Positions 32,829-42,109 of a DNA stretch of 61,466 bases are shown here, piece after piece. The stretch spans positions 1-61,466 of the forward strand of contig NZ_MEDS01000013.1 of assembly GCF_001724135.1 (NCBI RefSeq), written 5' to 3'. The notes beneath the pieces were generated by a model, which worked only from the letters and a program-made list of their open reading frames with translations, was not told the origin of the DNA and searched no databases. This DNA is from Comamonas sp. SCN 65-56. Lineage in GTDB: Bacteria > Pseudomonadota > Gammaproteobacteria > Burkholderiales > Burkholderiaceae_C. Both the position numbers and the translations under genes were made by a program. Within the stretch, counting starts at the first letter, position 1. Every line of letters starts with the position of its first letter.

Positions 32829-34139
32829 ATGAGCGAGATTCCAGCAACCCCGGCCAGCGACCCGCTGGGCAACGACCATTACCTGCGCGCCGTCACCGCC
32901 ATGGCGCAAACCCATGAGGTCGTGGCCCATGGTGCGATCTACAGCGAAAGTGGCATCAAGCTGATCGACAAGGGCACGCGCATCGACGGCCGTCTGCACG
33001 AGCGGCTGGTGCGCCACAAGCTGCGCGAGCCAGTGGACGCCCACCTCACGGTTGCCAATGCAGTCACCCCCGCCGCGCTGCTGGCGCAAGCCGAGCAATT
33101 GCTGCAAACCGCCTGGCTGCCCCAGTTGCTGGCGCAGGCACTGGGCGGCAGCGCCCGCTTGCTGGCCCCGCTCAAGGCCTTGTCGCTCACACCCGGCATC
33201 GCGTTCAAGCTCACCGTCATGCGCGAGCAGATGCCGGACCTGCTCGTGCACAGCCTGGAGGTCATGCTCACTGCGCAGTACCTGGCGCTCGCCAGCCAGA
33301 TGCCGGAGGCCGCTTGCAATCGCCTGGCGGTGGCCGCGCTGCTGCACGATCTGGGCGTGCTGCACATGGACCCGGTGTGGCGCGACCCGAATCACCAGGT
33401 GACCGGGACCGAACGCAGCCACCTGGTGGTCCACCCGATCACCGCCATGATGGTGGTACGCGATGCCGGGGTCTATGGCCGCGCGGTGGAAACCGCCGTC
33501 CTGGAGCACCACGAACGCATGGACGGCACGGGTTACCCGCGCGGGCTTGCGGGCGACCAGATTTCCGCACTCGGGCAGGTACTCCTGCTGGCGGAGGTGG
33601 TGGCGGCCATTGCCGAGAAATACGCGCACGACGCGGTATCCCAACTCTCGCTGGTGCTGCGACTGAACCGCCGCAAATTCCCGCCGCAACTCACCCAGCA
33701 CACCCTGGCCCTGCTCAATGGTGCGGACGACGCTGACAGCACGCCCACCGCCCCGCCCAAGGAACAACTGCAGGCCTTGATCCACCAGCTCCAGCAGGCC
33801 TTTGACCAATGGCAGGCCGCCAAGGCCGCCTGCCATTTGCCCGACGATCTGGCGCAGCACTCCGGCCCCATGGCCTTCGTGCAGGAGCGCCTGCGCAGCC
33901 TGGAGCACACCCTGATAGGCGCCGGCATGCGCAGCGGCGATCTGGAGCACTTGCAGGACGACGCGGTCGGCCTGTCCGAGCTCTCCTTCGTGGTGCGCGA
34001 AGCGCTCTGGCAGCTGACCAGCATCGTCAACGGCTGCGAGCGGCGCTGGCCCGCGGAGCTGCAAGCGCAGACCGACCCGCAAGCCGTGGCGGCTGCCCAG
34101 TGGTGCCAATGGGTGCGCGACATGGCCCGCGCGGCTTGA
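32829..34139 (+). CDS. HD-GYP-related domain protein with altered active-site residues
   Basis: A 436-aa protein. Its centre resembles the HD-GYP phosphodiesterase domain of cyclic di-GMP turnover: LLHDLG (His173-Asp174) and HHERMDGTGYPRGLAGDQIS (about 227-246) are clear. The Lys after HD (HDxGK) is replaced by Val, and the later ADxxDA metal motif reads AEVVAA, so full metal binding is doubtful and the protein may be a sensor or weak enzyme. The rest is helical and unrecognised. ATG 32829 is used; TTG 32817 is possible. Confidence 0.75.
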   Translation: MSEIPATPASDPLGNDHYLRAVTAMAQTHEVVAHGAIYSESGIKLIDKGTRIDGRLHERLVRHKLREPVDAHLTVANAVTPAALLAQAEQLLQTAWLPQLLAQALGGSARLLAPLKALSLTPGIAFKLTVMREQMPDLLVHSLEVMLTAQYLALASQMPEAACNRLAVAALLHDLGVLHMDPVWRDPNHQVTGTERSHLVVHPITAMMVVRDAGVYGRAVETAVLEHHERMDGTGYPRGLAGDQISALGQVLLLAEVVAAIAEKYAHDAVSQLSLVLRLNRRKFPPQLTQHTLALLNGADDADSTPTAPPKEQLQALIHQLQQAFDQWQAAKAACHLPDDLAQHSGPMAFVQERLRSLEHTLIGAGMRSGDLEHLQDDAVGLSELSFVVREALWQLTSIVNGCERRWPAELQAQTDPQAVAAAQWCQWVRDMARAA

Positions 34140-34169
34140 GACCCGCCCTGCCCCCATCCCGCGCAGCGT

Positions 34170-35207
34170 TCAGGCGCTGAGCGGCTCCTCCTGCATCGCC
34201 TCAATCTGCTCGCGCAGCATCGCCACCTGGCCACGCCAGTAGTCGGGCGTGCCGAACCACGGAAAGTGAATCGGAAAGGTCGGATCGACCCAGCGCCGCG
34301 CCAGCCACGCGCTGTAGTGGATCAGGCGCAGTGTGCGCAGCGGCTCGATCAGCGCAAGTTCGCGCCGGTCAAAATCGCGCACCTGCTCGTAGCCGTCGAG
34401 CAAGGCCGAGAGCTGCTGCGTGCGCTGGCGCCGCTCGCCCGAGAGCAGCATCCACAGGTCCTGCACCGCCGGGCCCATGCGCGCATCGTCCAGATCGACG
34501 AAGTGCGGGCCGCCGCCGAGTTCATGGGCCGGTGTCCAGAGCACGTTGCCCGGGTGGCAATCGCCGTGCACGCGGATCAAACTTGCATTTTTCAAGCCGA
34601 ATTGGCCTGTAGCGCTTGATGGACAAGCGTCAGGAGCTATCAACGCAAGAGCATCCACACACAAGGCCTGCCACTCGCCACGCACCTCGGGCGCCACCGC
34701 CTCATGGGCCAGCAGCCAGTCGCGCTGCGCCTCGCCCCAGGCCTGCGCACTGAACGCCGGGCGCTCGGCAAACGGCCCCGCGCTGCCCACGGTGTGCAGG
34801 CGCGCGAGAAAACGGCCCAGCCATTCGAGCACCTCGAAGTCGTCGAGCTCCGGCGGCCGACCGCCGCGCCAGGGGCTGACCGAGAACGCGAAGCCGCCGT
34901 GTTCATGCAAGGTCTGACCGCCCAGCACCAGCGGCGCCACGACCGGCACCTCGGCCCCGGTGAGCTCGGCAGCAAAGGCGTGCTCCTCCCGAATCTCTGC
35001 CCTGCTCCAGCGCCCGGGCCGGTAGAACTTGGCCACCACGCGGCTGCCATCCTCCAGGCCGACCTGATAGACGCGGTTCTCGTAGGAGCCCAGCGCCATC
35101 AGGCGGCCATCACCCGCCAAGCCCACCGCAGCGAGCGCATCCAGAACTACGTCGGGCGTGAGGGCTGCGTAGGGGTGGGAGGTGCTCTGGGCGTCGGCTT
35201 GCGTCAT
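34170..35207 (-). CDS. srkA: SrkA/RdoA-type stress-response Ser/Thr kinase
   Basis: A 345-aa APH-fold kinase like E. coli SrkA (YihE), which counters stress-induced death. GSYENRVYQVGLEDGSRVVAKFYRP is split over the nucleotide site, HGDCHPGNVLW (about 214-224) is the catalytic loop, and HFVDLDDARMGP carries the metal-binding Asp. About 20 residues just before the catalytic loop (188-210, CPSSATGQFGLKN included) come from an in-frame dispersed repeat. ATG 35207 (MTQADAQ) is used because a terminator occupies the upstream part of the open frame. Confidence 0.9.
   Translation of the reverse strand: MTQADAQSTSHPYAALTPDVVLDALAAVGLAGDGRLMALGSYENRVYQVGLEDGSRVVAKFYRPGRWSRAEIREEHAFAAELTGAEVPVVAPLVLGGQTLHEHGGFAFSVSPWRGGRPPELDDFEVLEWLGRFLARLHTVGSAGPFAERPAFSAQAWGEAQRDWLLAHEAVAPEVRGEWQALCVDALALIAPDACPSSATGQFGLKNASLIRVHGDCHPGNVLWTPAHELGGGPHFVDLDDARMGPAVQDLWMLLSGERRQRTQQLSALLDGYEQVRDFDRRELALIEPLRTLRLIHYSAWLARRWVDPTFPIHFPWFGTPDYWRGQVAMLREQIEAMQEEPLSA
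34581..34643. repeat. Dispersed ATAGCT/GCGC repeat, copy E (inside srkA)
   Basis: On the minus strand TTGATAGCTCCTGACGCTTG, CATCAAGCGC and GGCCAATT reproduce the copy D layout. It is inserted in frame just upstream of the kinase catalytic loop. Confidence 0.65.
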
Positions 35208-35232
35208 GCAGGCGATTGTCCAGGACATGAAA

Positions 35233-35263
35233 AAACCCGCAATGCCGGGAAACATGCGGGTTT
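35233..35263 (-). terminator. Terminator after tRNA-Arg
   Basis: An AAACCCGCA / TGCGGGTTT stem with a 13-nt loop is followed on the minus strand by TTTTTTC. It lies 35 bp after the tRNA and just upstream of the srkA start, which excludes longer srkA starts. Confidence 0.75.
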
Positions 35264-35297
35264 CAAGGGGGGCCCGGGATAAACCGGGATGGTGTTT

Positions 35298-35373
35298 TGG
35301 CGCGGCTGGCGGGGATCGAACCCACGACCCTCGGCTTCGGAGGCCGATACTCTATCCACTGAGCTACAGCCGC
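35298..35373 (-). tRNA. tRNA-Arg (CCG anticodon)
   Basis: A 76-nt tRNA with acceptor stem GCGGCTG/CAGCCGC, anticodon loop CTCCGAA (CCG), T arm GGTTCGATCCC and encoded CCA (35298-35300). It lies 20 bp downstream of the TetR-family gene on the same strand. Confidence 0.97.
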
Positions 35374-35392
35374 ACAAAAAAGAAGCTGTCGA

Positions 35393-36028
35393 TTATCGCA
35401 TGTCACTCTGTACGTGAAGGCGATAGCCCAATCCACGCAGATAGGCCGCGACAGCGCCCGAACCGACTTGCTCCAGGGCAAACGGCGCGCTGCCCAGAAT
35501 CCAGGCTTGCAGCAAACCATCGAACAGCGCCTGCAGGCCGAGCGCCGCATCGGCGGCGCTCATCGGCAACGCGATGCCCTGCTGAGTGGCGGCCAGCGCC
35601 AGGTCTTTCGTCAGTTGCGCGTGAAAACGCAGCAGCGCCGCCTGATGGCGCTCGCGCACCGCGCCCAGTTCAGCCACGTACTCCACGCGGTACATCGCGA
35701 TCTCGAACACGCGGCGCGTGTGCGGGTCGCCGACCACGGTGGCAAACAATCGCGCCACCGCGCCACGCACGCGCTCCAGCGGATCGCCTGGAACATCACT
35801 CGCGCACGCGTCCGCTTCCAGCGGCAAGGTCACGCGATCCATCATGGCGTTGAACAGATCGACCTTGTCCTTGAAGTGCCAGTAGATCGCGCCGCGCGTG
35901 GCACCGGCTGCCTGCGCAATCTCGGCCAGCGAAGCACGGCCGACGCCCTTGGCGTAGAACACGGCCTCCGCTGCATCCAGAAGCGCCTGCCGGGTGGCGT
36001 CTGCGTCTTCCTTGGTGCGCCTGGCCAT
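35393..36028 (-). CDS. acrR: TetR-family repressor of the RND efflux operon (AcrR/TtgR type)
   Basis: A 211-aa regulator. The N-terminal HTH (LLDAAEAVFYAKGVGRASLAEIAQAAGATRGAIYWHFKDK) is typical of AcrR/TtgR, and the C-terminal ligand domain (about 65-211) has the AcrR-like YRVEYVAELGAVRERHQAAL stretch. It is divergent from an acrAB-type operon with a palindrome in the 170-bp gap, so it probably represses that operon until a toxic ligand binds. Confidence 0.9.
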   Translation of the reverse strand: MARRTKEDADATRQALLDAAEAVFYAKGVGRASLAEIAQAAGATRGAIYWHFKDKVDLFNAMMDRVTLPLEADACASDVPGDPLERVRGAVARLFATVVGDPHTRRVFEIAMYRVEYVAELGAVRERHQAALLRFHAQLTKDLALAATQQGIALPMSAADAALGLQALFDGLLQAWILGSAPFALEQVGSGAVAAYLRGLGYRLHVQSDMR

Positions 36029-36076
36029 CTGAAAAAATCCTCAAAAAAAGGGAAAATCCCCGCTCGTTCAGATTCT

Positions 36077-36110
36077 GGAATTATACATTCAATGATGTAT
36101 GTATAATTCC
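36077..36110. promoter_or_regulatory. AcrR-type operator and overlapping -10 of the efflux operon
   Basis: GGAATTATACAT and its near-perfect inverse ATGTATAATTCC form a 34-bp palindrome, with a further ATGTATGTATA match inside. TATAAT (36102-36107) overlaps its right arm, so repressor binding would block RNA polymerase at the promoter. Confidence 0.75.
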
Positions 36111-36198
36111 GGGCTCTGTCTTCGTGCACCCGATTGCGCGCGGCCGTCCATGCGACGGCGCTGCCGCCGGCCGGTGCATCGCCCAGCAAAGGAATTTC

Positions 36199-37458
36199 AT
36201 GTTGCGACTGCCTTCCTCGGCCCGTCCCGCCTCTCGTTTGCCCTCGCGCGCGCTGGCGCTCTCGTTGGCCCTGGCGGGCGCATTGGCACTCAGTGCCTGC
36301 GGCCAGTCTGGCGCCCAACCGGCTGGGGGCGGCACGCCACCGCCGCCCCAAGTCGGCGTGGTCACCGTGCAGCCTGGCAACGTAGGGCTGATCACGGAAC
36401 TGCCCGGGCGCCTGGAAGCCTCGCGCATGGCCGAGGTACGTGCGCGCGCCGCAGGCATCCTGCAAAAGCGGGTGTTCACCGAGGGCAGCGATGTCAAATC
36501 CGGGCAGAAGCTGTTTCTCATCGACGACGCGCCTTATCGCGCCGCCGTCGCGCAAGCGCAGGCCAGCCTCGCGCAGGCACAGGCCAGCCTGGCGCAGAGC
36601 CGCGCACTGGCCGATCGTTATGCGCCGCTGGTGGCTCAGAACGCCGTCAGCAAGCAGGATTACGACAATGCCGTCGCGGCGCAGCGCGCCGCTGAAGCCA
36701 ACGTGGCCGCCGCCAAGGCAGCGGTGACGGTGGCACAGATCAACCTGGGTTATGCGACCGTGACCGCGCCCATTTCCGGGCGCATCGGCCGCGCGCTGGT
36801 GACCGAGGGCGCCCTGGTCGGCCAAGGCACGCCGACGCAGCTGGCGCTGATCCAGCAGATCAATCCGCTCTATGTGAATTTCACGCAGTCCGCTGCCGAC
36901 GCGCTCAAGCTGCGCGCGCAGATGGCCAGCGGCAAGTATCAGTCGGCCGGCGCCAATGCGGCCAAGGTCAGCGTGATCCTGGAAGATGGCAGCACCTACA
37001 CCCACACGGGCAAATTGCTGTTCACCGATCTGTCCGTCGACCCGACCAGTGGGCAGGTGACGCTGCGCGCCGAAGTGCCCAACCCCGAGCACGCATTGCT
37101 GCCCGGTCTGTACGTGCGTGTGCGGCTGGAGCAGGCGCAAGCGGACAACGCGGTGCTGCTGCCACAGCAGGCGGTGACGCGCTCACCGGCCGGCGATACG
37201 GTGATGGTGGTCGGCGAAGGTGGCAAGCTCACTGCGCACCCTGTCAAGCTCGGACCCAGCCAGGGCGACAGCTGGGTGGTGCTGGACGGCCTGAAGGCCG
37301 GCGAGCAGGTGATGGTGGATGGCTTCCAGAAGCTGCCGCGCGTCAAACCTGGCGATCCGATCATCGTGCAACCCGTGCCATGGACGGCCCTGGGTGTCGC
37401 TCCTGCCAAGGCGCCCGCCGCACCGGCCAAGGACGCGGCTGCCGCGGCCAAGTCCTGA
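36199..37458 (+). CDS. acrA: RND efflux periplasmic adaptor lipoprotein (AcrA/MexA type)
   Basis: A 419-aa membrane-fusion protein. A signal peptide with lipobox LSAC gives lipid anchoring. The lipoyl half motifs (ELPGRLEASRMAEVRARAAG and YATVTAPISGRIG), a helical hairpin with AQASLAQ repeats (about 125-175) and the beta-barrel domain (LPGLYVRVRLE) are present. ATG 36199 has AGGA upstream. It bridges the inner-membrane pump and the outer-membrane factor encoded next. Confidence 0.95.
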   Translation: MLRLPSSARPASRLPSRALALSLALAGALALSACGQSGAQPAGGGTPPPPQVGVVTVQPGNVGLITELPGRLEASRMAEVRARAAGILQKRVFTEGSDVKSGQKLFLIDDAPYRAAVAQAQASLAQAQASLAQSRALADRYAPLVAQNAVSKQDYDNAVAAQRAAEANVAAAKAAVTVAQINLGYATVTAPISGRIGRALVTEGALVGQGTPTQLALIQQINPLYVNFTQSAADALKLRAQMASGKYQSAGANAAKVSVILEDGSTYTHTGKLLFTDLSVDPTSGQVTLRAEVPNPEHALLPGLYVRVRLEQAQADNAVLLPQQAVTRSPAGDTVMVVGEGGKLTAHPVKLGPSQGDSWVVLDGLKAGEQVMVDGFQKLPRVKPGDPIIVQPVPWTALGVAPAKAPAAPAKDAAAAAKS

Positions 37459-37476
37459 TCGCCGGGAGCACGGCAC

Positions 37477-40400
37477 ATGGCCAAGTTTTTCATTGAACGA
37501 CCCATTTTTGCGTGGGTCATCGCCATCTTCATCATGGTGGCAGGCGCGGTCTCGATCACCAAGCTGCCCATCGCCCAATACCCGGCGGTGGCGCCACCGA
37601 CGATTCAGGTTTCGGTCGCCTACCCCGGCGCAACGGCACAGGTGCTGGAAGACTCCGTGCTTGCCGTGATCGAGCGCGAGATGAATGGTGCCACCGGCCT
37701 CGTCTACATGGAGACGACCAGCCAGGCCAACGGCACCGGCTCGCTGGTGCTGAGCTTTGAAACCGGCATCAACCCCGACCTGGCGCAGGTGGACGTGCAA
37801 AACCGCCTGTCGCGTGCCACGCCCCGCTTGCCGTCGGCCGTGGTGCAACAAGGCGTGCGGGTGGAGAAGTCACGCTCCAACTTCCTGCTGTTCTCGATGC
37901 TCACCACCGAGACGCCCGACGTCACGATCGAGGCACTCAACGACTACGCCGCGCGCAACATCGTGCCCGAGCTGCAACGCCTGCCGGGCGTCGGCACGGT
38001 GACCCAGTTCGGCGCTGAACGCGCCATGCGCATCTGGATCGATCCGGCCAAGCTCAAGGGTTTCAATCTCTCGCTCGATCAGGTCAACGCCGCCATTCGC
38101 GCGCAGAACGTGCAGATTTCCGCCGGCAATCTGGGTGACCTGCCCAGCACCCCTGGTCAGGCCACCACGGCCACCATCGTCGTCAAAGGGCAGCTGACCA
38201 CGCCCGAGCAGTTCGGCGCCATCGTGCTGCGCGCCAACACCGATGGCTCCAGCGTGCGCGTGAGAGATGTCGCCCGCGTTGAGCTGGGCGCGCAAAGCTA
38301 CAGCGGCGGCGCCCGCCTGGACGGCGCCGAAGCGGTGGGCATGGGCGTTCAGCTCACCCCCACGGCCAACGCGCTGCAAACCGCCAAACTGGTGAAAGCC
38401 AAGCTGGACGAGTTGCAAAAATTCTTCCCGCAGGGTGTGAAATACGCCATTCCGTACGACACCTCGGTGTTCATCTCGGTTTCGATCCAGAAAGTGGTCG
38501 AAACACTGTTCGAAGCCGTGGCGCTGGTGTTCCTCGTGATGCTGCTGTTCCTGCAGAACCTGCGCTACACCATCATCCCGACCATCGTCGTGCCGGTGGC
38601 GCTGCTGGGCACCTTTGCAACGCTGCTGGCGTTGGGCTTTTCGATCAACGTACTGACCATGTTCGGCATGGTGCTGGTGATCGGCATCGTGGTCGACGAC
38701 GCCATCGTGGTGGTGGAGAACGTCGAGCGCATCATGACCGAGGAAGGACTCTCGCCGCTGGAAGCCACACGCAAGGGCATGGCGCAAATCTCGGGCGCCA
38801 TCATCGGCGTCACGGTGGTGCTGATCTCGGTGTTCGTGCCGCTGGCCTTCTTCCCGGGCTCGACGGGCAACATCTACCGCCAGTTCGCCGCCACCATGGG
38901 TACATCCATCGCGTTCTCGGCCTTCCTGGCGCTGTCGCTCACGCCGGCGCTGTGCGGCACGCTGCTCAAGCCCATGACCGAAGGGCATGCCGAGAAACGC
39001 GGCTTCTTCGGCGCCTTCAATCGCGGCTTCAAGCGCACCACCCACCGCTACGAATCGGGCCTGTCACGCCTGCTGCACCGCGGCGGACGCATGATGGTGG
39101 TCTACGCGGCACTGATCGCCGTGGTGGCGCTGATTTACACCAAGCTGCCAACCTCCTTCCTGCCCAATGAAGATCAGGGCAATCTGATCACCAACGTTCA
39201 ACTCCCTCCGGGAGCCTCGCTCGCCCGTACCGAAGTAGCGCTCAAGGCGGTGGAAAAGTACTTCCTCGCGCAACCCGAGGTGGAGCACATCGTGACCGTG
39301 GCCGGATTCTCGTTCTCCGGCCAGGGGCAGAACGCGGGTCTGGCCTTTGTCACGCTCAAGCCGTGGGACGAGCGCAAAGGCGCGCAGCACGACGCCAGCT
39401 CCATTGCCAACCGTGCCACGATGGCGCTGTACGGCTTCCGCGACGCCTTCCTGTTCGCCATCAACCCACCGCCCATCCCGGAGTTGGGCAACGCCGCGGG
39501 GTTCACTTTCCGACTGCAGGACCGCGGCGGCAAGGGCCATGAGGCACTGGTCGCGGCGCGCAACCAGTTGCTGGGCATGGCAGCCCAAAGCAAGCTGCTG
39601 GCCGGCGTGCGGCCAGACGGCATCGAAGACGCGCCCCAAATGCAGATCGAGATCGACCGCGACAAGGCGGCGGCGCTGGGGGTGGGCTTTGACAGCATCA
39701 ACGCAGCGCTCTCGACCGCGCTCGGTTCCGCCTACATCAACGATTTCCCGAGTCAGGGACGATTGCAACGCGTGGTGGTTCAGGCGGACAGCAAGGCGCG
39801 CATGCAACCCGAAGCGGTGCTGGATCTGCCGGTGCTGAACAACAAGGGGCAGGTCGTGCCGCTCAACACGTTTGCCAGCACGCGCTGGATCACCGGCGCG
39901 ATGCAGACCGTGCGCTACAACGGCTATCCCGCGATGAAGATTGCCGGCGGCCCGGCGCCCGGCCTGAGCACCGGCGAAGCCATGGCCGAGATGGAGCGCA
40001 TTGCCGCCAACTTGCCCGAGGGCTTCGGCTACGAATGGACCGGGCAGTCACGCGAGGAAAAGCTCGCTGGCGGCCAGGCGATGATCCTCTACGCCTTCTC
40101 GCTGTTGGCGGTGTTCCTGGCGCTCTCCGCACTGTACGAGAGCTGGGCCATTCCGTTCGCCGTGCTGCTGGTGGTGCCGCTGGGCGTCCTGGGCGTGCTG
40201 GTGGCCACGCTTTTCCGCGGTCTCGCCAACGACGTGTATTTCCAGATCGGCCTCGTGACCATCATCGGCCTGTCGGCGAAGAATGCCATCCTGATCATCG
40301 AATTCGCCAAGGATTTGCATGCGTCCGGCAAGAGCGTGTTCGAGGCCGCACTGGCTGCCGCGCACCTGCGCTTTCGCCCCATCATCATGACCTCGCTGGC

Positions 40401-40623
40401 GTTCACCCTCGGCGTGATGCCGCTGTTCCTGGCGACTGGCGCAAGCTCGGCCAGTCAGCGCGCCATCGGCACCGGCGTGGTCGGCGGCATGATCACGAGC
40501 ACCTTGCTCGCCGTCCTGTTCGTGCCCACCTTCTTCGTATTGGTCCGCAGCTTCTTCAAGGGCAGCAAGCGCCAGCAGGAGCATGATGCCGAGCAAGCCC
40601 ACCTGCACGGCAACGACCATTGA
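37477..40623 (+). CDS. acrB: RND multidrug efflux pump permease (AcrB/MexB, HAE1)
   Basis: A 1048-aa proton-driven drug pump. MAKFFIERPIFAWVIAI at the start is canonical, GIVVDDAIVVVENVERI carries the paired proton-relay Asp of membrane helix 4, and the two large periplasmic loops and 12 membrane helices are at the expected places. Full length, no frameshift. It starts 18 bp after the adaptor gene; the outer-membrane factor follows immediately. Confidence 0.97.
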   Translation: MAKFFIERPIFAWVIAIFIMVAGAVSITKLPIAQYPAVAPPTIQVSVAYPGATAQVLEDSVLAVIEREMNGATGLVYMETTSQANGTGSLVLSFETGINPDLAQVDVQNRLSRATPRLPSAVVQQGVRVEKSRSNFLLFSMLTTETPDVTIEALNDYAARNIVPELQRLPGVGTVTQFGAERAMRIWIDPAKLKGFNLSLDQVNAAIRAQNVQISAGNLGDLPSTPGQATTATIVVKGQLTTPEQFGAIVLRANTDGSSVRVRDVARVELGAQSYSGGARLDGAEAVGMGVQLTPTANALQTAKLVKAKLDELQKFFPQGVKYAIPYDTSVFISVSIQKVVETLFEAVALVFLVMLLFLQNLRYTIIPTIVVPVALLGTFATLLALGFSINVLTMFGMVLVIGIVVDDAIVVVENVERIMTEEGLSPLEATRKGMAQISGAIIGVTVVLISVFVPLAFFPGSTGNIYRQFAATMGTSIAFSAFLALSLTPALCGTLLKPMTEGHAEKRGFFGAFNRGFKRTTHRYESGLSRLLHRGGRMMVVYAALIAVVALIYTKLPTSFLPNEDQGNLITNVQLPPGASLARTEVALKAVEKYFLAQPEVEHIVTVAGFSFSGQGQNAGLAFVTLKPWDERKGAQHDASSIANRATMALYGFRDAFLFAINPPPIPELGNAAGFTFRLQDRGGKGHEALVAARNQLLGMAAQSKLLAGVRPDGIEDAPQMQIEIDRDKAAALGVGFDSINAALSTALGSAYINDFPSQGRLQRVVVQADSKARMQPEAVLDLPVLNNKGQVVPLNTFASTRWITGAMQTVRYNGYPAMKIAGGPAPGLSTGEAMAEMERIAANLPEGFGYEWTGQSREEKLAGGQAMILYAFSLLAVFLALSALYESWAIPFAVLLVVPLGVLGVLVATLFRGLANDVYFQIGLVTIIGLSAKNAILIIEFAKDLHASGKSVFEAALAAAHLRFRPIIMTSLAFTLGVMPLFLATGASSASQRAIGTGVVGGMITSTLLAVLFVPTFFVLVRSFFKGSKRQQEHDAEQAHLHGNDH

Positions 40624-40643
40624 CCACTGACAACGAGCTTTCC

Positions 40644-42089
40644 ATGATGCAAACCACCCACTCGACGCGTACGCTGGGCGCTGCCCTGGTGACGCTGATG
40701 CTCGCCGGCTGCAGCTTCATCCCCGTTTACGAGCGGCCAGCGGCCCCCGTCCCGGCCAGCTACCCCACCACCATGCCGGCAGATTCCACTGGCGCGAAAT
40801 CGGCAGCCGACATCCGCTGGCAGGACTACTTCACTGACGCGCGGCTGCAATCGTTGATCCAGCTGGCGCTGGAGAACAACCGCGACCAACGCACCGCCGT
40901 ACTGCGCGTGGAACAGGCACGCGCGCAGTTTGATATCCAGCGCGCAAACGAATACCCCACGCTCAACGGCATTGGCAGCTTCACCCGCCAGCCCAGTACC
41001 ACCACCGGCAAGTACGGCTCGGTCTGGCAGGTGGGCGCTGGCATTGCCAGCTGGGAGATTGATTTTTTTGGCCGGGTGGCCGCACTCAAGGAACAGGCGC
41101 TGGCCCAATACCTTGCCACCGACGAGGCGCGCAAATCCGGGCAGATCAGCCTGGTTTCCGCAGTGGCGTCTGGCTGGCTGGCGCTGATGTCGGACGAAGA
41201 GCTGCTTGACCTCTCGCGTCGCACGCTGCAAACGCGCGAAGAGTCCGTCAAGCTGACGCAGTTGCGGCTGGATAACGGCATCAGCTCGGAGCTCGATCTG
41301 CGACAGGCGGAAAGCCTTGCGCAACAAGCGCGTGCCACGCTGGCCCAGCAGGAACGCCAGCGCATGCTGGACGAGAACGCACTGGTGCTGCTGATCGGTC
41401 AACCATTGCCCGATGACGTGCGCTCCAGCCTTGCGGCCTCACGCCTGGCCAAGGCCACTCCCATGCAGGCTCTGCCGGCCGGCCTGCCGTCGGATTTGCT
41501 GCAACATCGTCCGGATATTTCAGCCGCAGAGCAGCAGCTGATCGGTGCCAACGCCAATATTGGCGCAGCACGCGCAGCGTTCTTCCCTCGCATTTCGCTG
41601 ACGGCGCAACTGGGTACGGTCAGTACTGAACTGTCAGGCTTGTTCAAGAGCGGCTCCTGGGCTTTTTCCTTCGCACCGCAGGCGGTCGTGCCGATTTTTG
41701 ACGCCGGACGCAACCAGGCCAATCTGCAAGCCGCTCAGGTCGGGCGCGATATCGCCGTGGCCCAGTATGAAAAATCCATTCAGACGGCCTTCCGTGAAGT
41801 GGCTGACGCCTTGGCGGGCCGTGCCACACTGCAAAAGCAGCTTGAAGCGCAGCAGGCACAGGCCAAGTCGGATTCGCGCCGGTTTGAGCTTTCCGATCTT
41901 CGCTACCGCAATGGCGTTTCCAGTTACCTCGACCTGCTCGACGCACAACGCTCGCTGTTCGCATCCGAACAGGCTCTGGTGCTCACGCGGTTGCAACAAC
42001 TGCAGAACCAGGTGACGCTTTACAAGGTTCTGGGGGGCGGCTGGAGCGCGGCCGCCGATGACAAGGTGGCCACAAGCAGCCACCCGTAG
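40644..42089 (+). CDS. Outer-membrane efflux factor (OprM/TolC-like, NodT family)
   Basis: A 481-aa lipoprotein (lipobox LAGC) forming the trimeric outer-membrane duct of the RND pump. Two OEP repeats are visible (NRDQRTAVLRVEQARAQFDIQRANEYP ... and LLQHRPDISAAEQQLIGANANIGAARAAFFP ...). ATG 40644 is preferred; a TTG at 40620 overlapping the pump stop is possible. It is the third gene of the operon. Confidence 0.93.
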   Translation: MMQTTHSTRTLGAALVTLMLAGCSFIPVYERPAAPVPASYPTTMPADSTGAKSAADIRWQDYFTDARLQSLIQLALENNRDQRTAVLRVEQARAQFDIQRANEYPTLNGIGSFTRQPSTTTGKYGSVWQVGAGIASWEIDFFGRVAALKEQALAQYLATDEARKSGQISLVSAVASGWLALMSDEELLDLSRRTLQTREESVKLTQLRLDNGISSELDLRQAESLAQQARATLAQQERQRMLDENALVLLIGQPLPDDVRSSLAASRLAKATPMQALPAGLPSDLLQHRPDISAAEQQLIGANANIGAARAAFFPRISLTAQLGTVSTELSGLFKSGSWAFSFAPQAVVPIFDAGRNQANLQAAQVGRDIAVAQYEKSIQTAFREVADALAGRATLQKQLEAQQAQAKSDSRRFELSDLRYRNGVSSYLDLLDAQRSLFASEQALVLTRLQQLQNQVTLYKVLGGGWSAAADDKVATSSHP

Positions 42090-42109
42090 CCGGGATCGAG
42101 CTGCAATTG

